Of a stretch of 64,000 nucleotides of DNA, positions 35,523 to 42,316 are shown piece after piece; positions within the stretch are counted from its first letter, which is position 1, and the number at the start of each line of letters is the position of its first letter. This DNA is from Leucobacter soli. Its GTDB lineage: Bacteria; Actinomycetota; Actinomycetes; Actinomycetales; Microbacteriaceae. The notes under the pieces are model-generated. The model was not told the DNA's origin, searched no databases, and saw only the letters and a list, made by a program, of their open reading frames with translations. The stretch spans positions 1 through 64,000 of the forward strand of contig NZ_CAJVAP010000011.1 in assembly GCF_910593785.1 (NCBI RefSeq), written 5' to 3'. The translations under genes and the position numbers were made by a program.

Positions 35523-37219
35523 GCCGCGGCCCCGATCCGCACGACCCGATCGGCCGCACCGATCAGCTCCGGCCGGTGGCTCACCACGAGCACCGCCCGC
35601 CCGGCGGCGGCCTCGGCGCGGAGCACCTGCGCGACGCGCGCCTCGCTCGCCGCGTCGAGCGCGGAACTCGGCTCGTCGAGGATCAGCGCCTCGGCGTCGA
35701 TCGTCCAGGCGCGGTGCATCGCCCGCGCGATGGCGACGCGCTGCGCCTGACCGCCCGAGAGGCCGGCGCCCGAGGCCCCCAGTTCGAGCTCGGTGTCGAG
35801 CTCCGGCAGCCCGGCCTCTGCGAGCGCGCGTCGAATCCGAGCCGGATCCCGAGTCTCCGCGCCCAGCGCGACGTTCTCCGCGACGCTCCCCTGCAACAAC
35901 CCCGGCTGCTGCCCGGCCCAGGCGAGCGCCGCCGGGCTCGCGAGCGTCCCGGAGCAGGGCTCGACGAAGCCCAGCAGCGCGGCGACGAGCGTCGACTTGC
36001 CGGATCCGGACGGCCCGGTGAGCGCCACGACCTCTCCGGGCGAGACCGCGAACGAGATCGGCCCGACGACGGGACGGCCGCCCCGCTCGATCACGACCCG
36101 GTCGAGGACGATGCCGGGCCGGGCGCCGCGGTGATCCGAAACGCTGTGATCCGAAGCGCCGTGATCCGAAGCGCCGTGATCCGAACCGCCGTGAGCCGCG
36201 GCGGGCCGGGACTCGGGATCCTGCCCCTCGATGATCGCGAAGACGTCCTCGGCGGCGGTGAGTCCCTCGGCCGAGGCGTGGAACGCCGCGCCGACCTGAC
36301 GGATCGGTATGAAGACCTCGGGCAGCAGGAGCAGTACGAACAGGCCGAGCGCGAGGGGGAACTCGCCGACGACGAGTCGCGTGCCGACGGTCACCGCGAC
36401 GATGGCGATCGAGAAGGTGCCGGCGAGGTCCAGCACGAATCCCGAGAGGAACGCCACGCGCAGAACGTGCATGGTGCGCGAGCGGTACTCCCCGGTCTCA
36501 CGTGCGATCCGTGCGACCTGATGCTGCTCCCTGCGGAAGATCCTGAGCGTGGCGAGCCCTTCCACCGCGTCGAGGAAGGCGCCGGAGAGCCGCTGCAGCT
36601 GCGCCCACTGCCGTTCCTGCACGCTCCGGGTCGCGAGCCCGATGAGGACCATGAATACCGGGATCACGGGGAACACCAGCAGCACGGTGATGCCGCTCAC
36701 CGGATCGGCGAGCAGCACCGCGAGCACCAGCAGCGGAGTCGCGCAGCCGGTGAGAATGAGCTGCGGCAGGTAGTTCGAGAAATAGCCGTCGAGCGCGTCG
36801 AGGCCGCGCCCGAGCGCCGTGGTCGGGGCCGCGTCCGGCCGTTCCGCGAGCCAAACCGGCGAGCGCGCATCGAGCGCATCGAGCGCTGCGGAGCGCAACT
36901 GCGCCTTCACGCGGACCGCGCCGCGGGCCGCGAGCAGATCGATGCCCCAGGAAGCGCCCGAGCGAACGATCACGGCGAGCGCCGCACCGGCGAGCAGTCC
37001 GGGCAGCGCACCGGGATCAGGCGCCCACTCGGCCACGCGCCCGGCACGCCCGGTCTCGTTCCCGAGCACCGGGATCACGAGTGCGGCGATGGCCTGCGCC
37101 GCGCACCAGCACCAGGCGATGACCGCGAGGCTGCGGACCAGGCCGAGGAGCCCCCCGAATCCGAGAACGCTGCGCGCGCTGCGGGCGTAACGCAGCAGTC
37201 TCGGATCGAGGGGCTTCAT
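35519..37219 (-). CDS. cydD: CydD, ABC exporter for cytochrome bd assembly
   Basis: Partner of CydC, 566 residues, with six membrane helices and an ATPase with 'TGPSGSGKSTLVAALLG', 'LSGGQAQRVAIARAM' and 'ALILDEPSSALD'. ATG 37219 has AGGA 8 bases upstream; the longer frame adds 22 unlikely residues. The linker between the membrane and ATPase domains is a pentapeptide repeat (GASDH type) coded by four 15-bp units. Confidence 0.94.
   Translation of the reverse strand: MKPLDPRLLRYARSARSVLGFGGLLGLVRSLAVIAWCWCAAQAIAALVIPVLGNETGRAGRVAEWAPDPGALPGLLAGAALAVIVRSGASWGIDLLAARGAVRVKAQLRSAALDALDARSPVWLAERPDAAPTTALGRGLDALDGYFSNYLPQLILTGCATPLLVLAVLLADPVSGITVLLVFPVIPVFMVLIGLATRSVQERQWAQLQRLSGAFLDAVEGLATLRIFRREQHQVARIARETGEYRSRTMHVLRVAFLSGFVLDLAGTFSIAIVAVTVGTRLVVGEFPLALGLFVLLLLPEVFIPIRQVGAAFHASAEGLTAAEDVFAIIEGQDPESRPAAAHGGSDHGASDHGASDHSVSDHRGARPGIVLDRVVIERGGRPVVGPISFAVSPGEVVALTGPSGSGKSTLVAALLGFVEPCSGTLASPAALAWAGQQPGLLQGSVAENVALGAETRDPARIRRALAEAGLPELDTELELGASGAGLSGGQAQRVAIARAMHRAWTIDAEALILDEPSSALDAASEARVAQVLRAEAAAGRAVLVVSHRPELIGAADRVVRIGAAA
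36131..36190. repeat. 15-bp tandem repeat inside cydD
   Basis: Four units of GTGATCCGAA(G/A/C)CGC(C/T) start at 36131, 36146, 36161 and 36176 and code (G/S)-(A/V)-S-D-H pentads on the minus strand. Histidines and aspartates make this linker unusually polar. Confidence 0.85.
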
Positions 37220-37253
37220 CAGATCTATCCTAGGGACCTTCGGTTCAGGCATC

Positions 37254-37289
37254 GCGGATGCGGGCCCGCGCGTGCGGAGCCGCATCCGC
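37254..37289. terminator. Stem-loop between cydB and cydD
   Basis: GCGGATGCGG (37254-37263) pairs perfectly with CCGCATCCGC (37280-37289) in the 118-base gap. There is no T run on the minus strand, so it may act as a partial terminator or mRNA-stability element separating cydAB from cydDC. Confidence 0.45.
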
Positions 37290-37337
37290 GGGCCAGGTCG
37301 CCGGGCCGTGTCCGCGCGCAGTCGCCCGGGCCCGCGC

Positions 37338-38363
37338 CTACGCGGTCGCCGGAATGTGCTCCCGGGTGACCCGCCGGCGGAAGATCCAGTAGGTCCAGGC
37401 CTGGTAGGCGATCACGAGCGGCAGGCTGAAGACCGCCAGCCAGGTCATGAGCCCGAGCGTCTTCTCCGAGCTCGCCGCGCCCTGGACGCTCATGGAGTAC
37501 GCGGGGTCGATGCTCGACACCATCAGGTTCGGGAACAGCGCCATGAAGATCGTGAGCAGCGCGCAGGCGATGCTCAGCGCGTTCGCGGTGAAGGACCACC
37601 CCTCCCGGCCGGCGATGTTGAGCAGGATCCCGGCGATGAAGGTCGCGGCGGCGAGCGCCGCGAAGAGGACCACCGCCCAGGAGTTCGCGTCGCCCAGGTG
37701 CTGTTGGACGGTCCACCCGAGGAAGATCGCCGCCGCGACGGCCGCGACGATCCCGACCCGCGTGGCGAGGGCTCGGGCACGGCCGCGGATGTCGCCGTCG
37801 GTCTTGAGCGCGATGAACACCAGCCCGTGCGTGAAGCAGAGCAGGGTCAGTGCGATGCCGCCGAGCAGCCCGTACGGGTTCAGCAGCGTGAGCAGTGTCC
37901 CCTCGTAGAGCCAGCCGCCCGTCTCCTGCGGGCGGACCGGCAGGCCCTGCGCCAGGTTCGCGAAGGCCGTGCCCCATAGGAGCGGGGGCAGCAGCGAACC
38001 CCAGAAGATGAACCGGTCGAACCAGCCCGTCCATCGCTCGCCCTTGCCCTGGTGACGGTATTCGAAGGAGACGCCGCGGAGGATGAGGGCGACGAGGATC
38101 AGCAGCAGTGCCAGGTAGAACCCGGAGAACATCGTCGCGTACCACTCGGGGAACGCCGCGAAGAGGCAGGCGCCGGCGACGATCAGCCAGGTCTCGTTGA
38201 GATCCCAGACCGGCCCGATCGTGTTGATGATCACGCGTCGGTCGGTATTGTCCCTCCCGAGGAGCGGCAGGGCCATGCCCACGCCGAAGTCGAAGCCGTC
38301 GAGGACGAAGTAGCCGACGAGCAGGACACCGACGATGAAGAACCAGAGGATCGAGAGTTCCAT
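37338..38363 (-). CDS. cydB: Cytochrome bd oxidase subunit II
   Basis: Membrane subunit of the bd quinol oxidase, 341 residues with eight or nine helices. Family lines include 'LSILWFFIVGVLLVGYFVLDGFDFG' (in parts), 'NTIGPVWDLNETWLIVAGA' and 'FPEWYATMFSGFYLALLLIL'. AGGAGG lies 8 bases before the ATG and overlaps the cydA stop. Confidence 0.96.
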   Translation of the reverse strand: MELSILWFFIVGVLLVGYFVLDGFDFGVGMALPLLGRDNTDRRVIINTIGPVWDLNETWLIVAGACLFAAFPEWYATMFSGFYLALLLILVALILRGVSFEYRHQGKGERWTGWFDRFIFWGSLLPPLLWGTAFANLAQGLPVRPQETGGWLYEGTLLTLLNPYGLLGGIALTLLCFTHGLVFIALKTDGDIRGRARALATRVGIVAAVAAAIFLGWTVQQHLGDANSWAVVLFAALAAATFIAGILLNIAGREGWSFTANALSIACALLTIFMALFPNLMVSSIDPAYSMSVQGAASSEKTLGLMTWLAVFSLPLVIAYQAWTYWIFRRRVTREHIPATA

Positions 38364-38375
38364 GTGCGCGGCCTC

Positions 38376-39821
38376 CTAGTACACCGTGGCGAATCGGGCA
38401 TGGTCGACATCGGCGCCGTCCGCGGGCTGTTCGATATCGGGCGGCCCGGCCTTCGCCGCCTTCACGATCAGCTTGAACTCGACGACGGCGAGCCCCCCGT
38501 ATACGAGGGTGAAGACGATCAACGAGACCAACACCGCCCAGGCGGGCACCCCCGGCGAGACGCCGCTCTCGGTCGTCATCACCCCGAACACGATCCAGGG
38601 CTGGCGGCCCATCTCGGTGAAGATCCAGCCGACGAGCGAGCCCAGCATCGGCAGGGGCGCCGTCCAGACGGCGAGCTTCCAGGCCCAGGCGGGGACGTCG
38701 CGCCGCGCCCGCGTGATCCACAGCCCGACCACCGAGACGAGTGCGGAGAGCAGGCCGAGGCCGATCATCCAGCGGAAGGCCCAGTAGGTCACCCACACGA
38801 TCGGCACGAAGGATCCGTCGCTCGGGCAGGTGAGTGCGGTTCCGGCGTCGCCGCAGTACAGCTCGGTGTACTCGGCCTGCAGGTCGCGGATGCCCTCGAC
38901 GGAGCCGTCGAAGCTGCCGTTCGCGAGGAACGAGAGGAGGTAGGGGACGCGGATCGAGAAGATCTCGTGCATCCCGTCCGGCGTGCCCAGGCTGAACAGC
39001 GAGAAGGAGGCGTCGGCGCCGGACGCGTTGTTGTAGAGCGCCTCCGCCGTGGCCATCTTCATCGGCTGGGTCTCGGTCATAACCATGCCGAGCGAGTGGC
39101 CGGAGAATCCGACCCCGAGGAAGGCCACGATGTTGGCCCACAGCCCGAATCGCAGGCTGGTGCGCATCTCGTCGACGTACTGGCGCCGGGAGAGGTGCCA
39201 GGCCGCGACGGCGATCATGACGGTGGCTCCGAACATGACGGAGGCGAAGATCGTGTGAGGGAACTGCCAGATGGCGACCGGGTTGGCGAGCACCGCGCCG
39301 ATGTCGGCGAGTTCGGCGCGCTGCGTCTCGGGGTTCAGCTCGTAGCCGACCGGGTTCTGCATGAACGCGTTCGCCGCGAGGATGAAATAGGCGGAGAGCA
39401 TCGTCGCCAGCGAGGTGACCCAGATGGTGGCGAGGTGGACGCCCTTGGGGAGCTTGTCCCAGCCGAAGATCCAGAGCCCGATGAAGGTCGCCTCGAGGAA
39501 GAAGGCCAGCAGCCCCTCCATCGCGAGCGGAGCGCCGAAGATATCGCCGACGAAGCGCGAGTAGTTCGACCAGTTCATGCCGAACTGGAACTCCTGCACG
39601 ATGCCGGTGACGACGCCCATCGCGAAGTTGATGAGGAAGATCTTGCCGTAGAGCTTGGTCAGTCTGAGGTACTTCGTCTCTCCGGTGCGCACCCAGGCGG
39701 TCTGCAGGAGCGCGACGAGCAGGCTGAGGCCGACCGTGAGCGGGACGAAGAGGAAGTGGTAGAGCGTCGTGAGCCCGAACTGCCAGCGGGCCAGCGTCAA
39801 CGCGTCCAAGAATTCGTTCAC
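38376..39821 (-). CDS. cydA: Cytochrome bd oxidase subunit I
   Basis: Carries haems b558, b595 and d and oxidises quinol, giving respiration at low oxygen and resistance to NO or peroxide. The 481-residue protein has a haem-ligand histidine in 'TTLYHFLFVPLTVGLS', 'GFSGHSLGMVMTETQPMKM' and the family motif 'EMGRQPWIVFGVM'. The Q-loop is of the short type by length. GTG 39821 has GGAG 5 bases upstream. Confidence 0.96.
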   Translation of the reverse strand: MNEFLDALTLARWQFGLTTLYHFLFVPLTVGLSLLVALLQTAWVRTGETKYLRLTKLYGKIFLINFAMGVVTGIVQEFQFGMNWSNYSRFVGDIFGAPLAMEGLLAFFLEATFIGLWIFGWDKLPKGVHLATIWVTSLATMLSAYFILAANAFMQNPVGYELNPETQRAELADIGAVLANPVAIWQFPHTIFASVMFGATVMIAVAAWHLSRRQYVDEMRTSLRFGLWANIVAFLGVGFSGHSLGMVMTETQPMKMATAEALYNNASGADASFSLFSLGTPDGMHEIFSIRVPYLLSFLANGSFDGSVEGIRDLQAEYTELYCGDAGTALTCPSDGSFVPIVWVTYWAFRWMIGLGLLSALVSVVGLWITRARRDVPAWAWKLAVWTAPLPMLGSLVGWIFTEMGRQPWIVFGVMTTESGVSPGVPAWAVLVSLIVFTLVYGGLAVVEFKLIVKAAKAGPPDIEQPADGADVDHARFATVY

Positions 39822-39931
39822 GAGTTCTCCAGGACCGAGCGCGCCCCCCACGGGGCGGCACTCCCGTAGTGAGCTCCGGTCCGGGGTATCGTCCCCGCCG
39901 GATCTACCGGCGTTTCGCCGGTCGTCTCCAT
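39818..39931 (-). CDS. Possible 37-residue leader peptide before cydA
   Basis: An ATG at 39931 opens a short frame ending in the TGA that overlaps the cydA GTG as GTGA, the same coupling used by many gene pairs here. The peptide is rich in Gly, Pro, Thr and Ala, with no known motif. No ribosome site at a normal distance is seen (AGGAG is 18 bases away), and the third-position GC is lower than in neighbours. It may be chance. Confidence 0.25.
   Translation of the reverse strand: METTGETPVDPAGTIPRTGAHYGSAAPWGARSVLENS
39906..39922. other. Hairpin in the cydA leader
   Basis: ACCGGCG-TTT-CGCCGGT is a perfect 7-bp stem with a 3-base loop. It lies inside a wider GGTATC/GATACC inverted repeat, about 85 bases before the cydA start. 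Confidence 0.45.
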
Positions 39932-39965
39932 GATACCGAAGCTGTGAATCTCCTGCGAATTCCCC

Positions 39966-39997
39966 TCGACGTCGAAATATATTTCTCTCGACGTCGA
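39966..39997. promoter_or_regulatory. Twin palindrome operator upstream of cydABDC
   Basis: TCGACGTCGA occurs twice (39966-39975, 39988-39997), 22 bp apart, each within CTCGACGTCGAA. Between them GAAATATATTTC (39974-39985) is a perfect 12-bp palindrome. Two turns of helix put both copies on one DNA face. A reverse-strand TATATT here could be the cydA -10. The site also lies 80-110 bases upstream of the APP1-like gene. Confidence 0.6.
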
Positions 39998-40078
39998 ATC
40001 ATTTCCCTTCGCGCCCCGCGGATCCGGGCTCGCCGCCGATCGTCCGGGCCCGGCACGAGCCCCGTCTAAGCTGGACGG

Positions 40079-41140
40079 GTGACGGAACAGCACGAGCCCG
40101 ACAGCCGCCCCCGTTTCGCGGCGCGGCTGGACGACTGGTTCCACGCTCGCCGCCAGAAGCGCGCGCTGGCCCGCGGCAAGCTGCCCGGCGTGATCCCGTA
40201 CATCGGCTACGGCTCGCCGGAGTGGATCCGCGTACTCGGCCGAGTCCTCTATCTGCGCTCCGACTCGGGCGCCACCGCCGCCGAGCCGCGTGGTCCGCGC
40301 CCCCACGTCGAACAGGTCGGGCGCGTGCGCGGCTGGCGCAGCTTCACGAGCCTGCACGTGCCCTACCACCCCGTCCGCGTGCTCATCGACGGCGAACCGG
40401 TGACCGAGATCGTGAGCGACCGCGGCGGAGTCATCGACTCCATCGTCCCCGTCGCCCTCGAGCCCGGATGGCACACGGTCACCCTGCAGACCGGCGACAC
40501 CGGCGGCGTGGATGCGCCGGTGATCGTGGCGGATCCGCGCGCCCGCTTCGGCATCATCAGCGACGTCGACGACACCATTCTGAACACCGCGCTCCCCCGC
40601 CCCCTCGTCGCGGCCTGGAACAGCTTCGTCGTCGACGAGCACGCCCGCACCTCGACGCCGGGCATGCCGGTGCTCTACGACCACCTGGTCGCCGAGCACC
40701 CGGGAGCCCCGGTCATCTACGTCTCGACGGGCGCCTGGAACGTGGCTCCGGCGCTCAGCCGCTTCCTCGAACGGAACCTCTACCCGATGGGCCCCCTGCT
40801 CCTCACCGACTGGGGCCCGACCACGGAGCGCTGGTTCCGCAGCGGCAAGGAGCACAAGCTGCGCGAGCTCAGCCGGCTCGCGCAGGAGTTCCCCGAGGTG
40901 AAGTGGCTGCTGGTCGGCGACGACGGCCAGCACGATGAGCAGCTGTACCACGAGTTCGCGATCCGGCATCCGGGCAACGTGGCCGCGGTGGCGATCCGCC
41001 AGCTCTCAGTCGGTCAGGCCGTGCTCGCCGGCGGGCGTTCCAAGGCGAGACTCCACCAGGGCGTCAGCGGCGTGCCCTGGGTGTACGGGCCCGACGGGGC
41101 GACCCTGCGCGAGGAGCTCCGATCGATCGGCCTGCTGTGA
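40079..41140 (+). CDS. APP1-like (DUF2183) phosphatidate phosphatase-type protein
   Basis: The 353-residue protein has the haloacid-dehalogenase-like DxDxT motif at 162-166 ('SDVDDTIL') and 'LLVGDDGQHDEQLYHEFA', the APP1 catalytic signatures. The N-terminal 150 residues form a beta-rich domain. Yeast App1 removes phosphate from phosphatidate; the bacterial substrate is not known. GTG 40079 follows TAAGCT (40067-40072) by 6 bases, so it is probably leaderless. It overlaps the FUSC gene by GTGA. Confidence 0.88.
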   Translation: MTEQHEPDSRPRFAARLDDWFHARRQKRALARGKLPGVIPYIGYGSPEWIRVLGRVLYLRSDSGATAAEPRGPRPHVEQVGRVRGWRSFTSLHVPYHPVRVLIDGEPVTEIVSDRGGVIDSIVPVALEPGWHTVTLQTGDTGGVDAPVIVADPRARFGIISDVDDTILNTALPRPLVAAWNSFVVDEHARTSTPGMPVLYDHLVAEHPGAPVIYVSTGAWNVAPALSRFLERNLYPMGPLLLTDWGPTTERWFRSGKEHKLRELSRLAQEFPEVKWLLVGDDGQHDEQLYHEFAIRHPGNVAAVAIRQLSVGQAVLAGGRSKARLHQGVSGVPWVYGPDGATLREELRSIGLL

Positions 41141-42204
41141 CCGATGCCCCCACCCGGATCTGGCGGCGCGTCGAACGGCGCCTGACGGGACGCTTCACCG
41201 TCGCGATGCGACCGCCGATCCTGCAGCTCATGAAGGCGGCGGGGTCCGCGATCCTCACCTGGTTCGCATGCCTCCTGCTGTTCCCCGGCGAGCTGCCGAT
41301 CTTCGGCGCGATCGCCGCACTGATCGTGGTGCAGGACAACGTGGATCAGTCCCTCACCCGCGGGATCGAACGGGTGGTCGGCGTGCTGATCGGGGTCTCC
41401 GTGGCCCTCGGGGCCGGCGCACTCTTCGGGCCTCAGGCCTGGCTCTTCATCGCCGCGATCATCGTGGCGATGGCGGTCGGCTGGCTGCTCCGGATGTCAC
41501 CGACCTCGACCAATCAGATCGCCATCAGCGCGCTCCTGATGATCGCTCTCGGCGGCCTCCAGCTGGGCTACGGCTTCGAGCGCCTCATCGAGACCGCGAT
41601 CGGTGCGGCCATCGGCGTGGTCGTCAACGCCATGGTCGTCGCGCCGGTTCGGGTCCTGCCGGTGCAGACGGCGATCTCGGATCTGACGCAGAGATCCGCC
41701 ACGATGCTGCGGCGGGTCGGCGACGCGCTCGCTCAGCCCAGGGACCAGGGCTGGCTCGCCGAGATGCACACCGAGGCGCGCACGCTGCAGAGCGAACGGT
41801 CCCGCGTGCACGCGCTGCTGCGCCAGGCCCGCGAGAGTCTCCGGCTGAACCCGCGCGGCGGCCGCTACCGTCGGGCGCTCGCCGACGCCGACGAGCTCTT
41901 CCAGCGGCTGCAGCCCATCACCATCCAGATCGTCGGCATGTCCCGCGCCGTGCACGACCTGTACTCGCCCGACCTCGTCGACGACCCGTCGGTGATCGGC
42001 ATGGTGGAAGAAATCCGTCGCGCCGCGCACGACCTCGAGGGACTCGGCCGCGCGGATGCGCCCGGCGAGCCCGCGCCGGAGCCGCCGGCCCTCACTGCGC
42101 CGTACACGATCCCGCGGCCGGACCCCGACCACTGGGTGCTGATCGGATCGCTCATGGAGGATCTGCGCCGCGTCCGCGGCCGGATCACCGGCGAGCTCGA
42201 GTAG
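41137..42204 (+). CDS. FUSC-family (aromatic acid exporter-like) membrane protein
   Basis: The 355-residue protein has five or six N-terminal membrane helices ('GELPIFGAIAALIVVQDNVDQSL', 'ERVVGVLIGVSVALGAGALFG', in parts) and a cytoplasmic helical C-terminal half rich in Arg/Glu. The family includes AaeB-type exporters, but the substrate here is unknown. It is translationally coupled to the APP1-like gene. Its 3' end is part of a short tandem duplication. Confidence 0.85.
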   Translation: MTDAPTRIWRRVERRLTGRFTVAMRPPILQLMKAAGSAILTWFACLLLFPGELPIFGAIAALIVVQDNVDQSLTRGIERVVGVLIGVSVALGAGALFGPQAWLFIAAIIVAMAVGWLLRMSPTSTNQIAISALLMIALGGLQLGYGFERLIETAIGAAIGVVVNAMVVAPVRVLPVQTAISDLTQRSATMLRRVGDALAQPRDQGWLAEMHTEARTLQSERSRVHALLRQARESLRLNPRGGRYRRALADADELFQRLQPITIQIVGMSRAVHDLYSPDLVDDPSVIGMVEEIRRAAHDLEGLGRADAPGEPAPEPPALTAPYTIPRPDPDHWVLIGSLMEDLRRVRGRITGELE

Positions 42205-42258
42205 CGAGCCGCATCGGACCGGCCTGCTCGAATAGCGGGCCGCATCGGCACCGGCCTG
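42196..42258 (+). repeat. Tandem duplication at the end of the FUSC gene
   Basis: CTCGAGTAGCGAGCCGCATC.. (42196-42226) is repeated as CTCGAATAGCGGGCCGCATC.. (42227-42258), followed by a third partial CTCGAGCAGCG. The first copy contains the stop codon, so the duplication adds untranslated DNA only. Confidence 0.7.
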
Positions 42259-42271
42259 CTCGAGCAGCGAA

Positions 42272-42303
42272 GCGGGCGAGGGAGGCAGTGCCCCCTCGCC
42301 CGC
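42272..42303. terminator. Bidirectional hairpin terminator
   Basis: GCGGGCGAGGG (42272-42282) pairs perfectly with CCCTCGCCCGC (42293-42303) over a 10-base loop, between the converging FUSC and FG-GAP genes. Neither strand has a clear T run. Confidence 0.65.
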
Positions 42304-42316
42304 CGGCGCTCCCGCG

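Noticed and set aside
36131-36190. The cydD 15-bp repeat as a regulator-binding array
   Set aside because: It lies inside the coding region between the membrane and ATPase domains and keeps reading frame, so a protein linker repeat explains it better.
38052-39869. A 605-codon + strand frame opposite cydA/cydB
   Set aside because: Acidic and His-rich translation typical of antisense to membrane proteins; cydA and cydB are certain.
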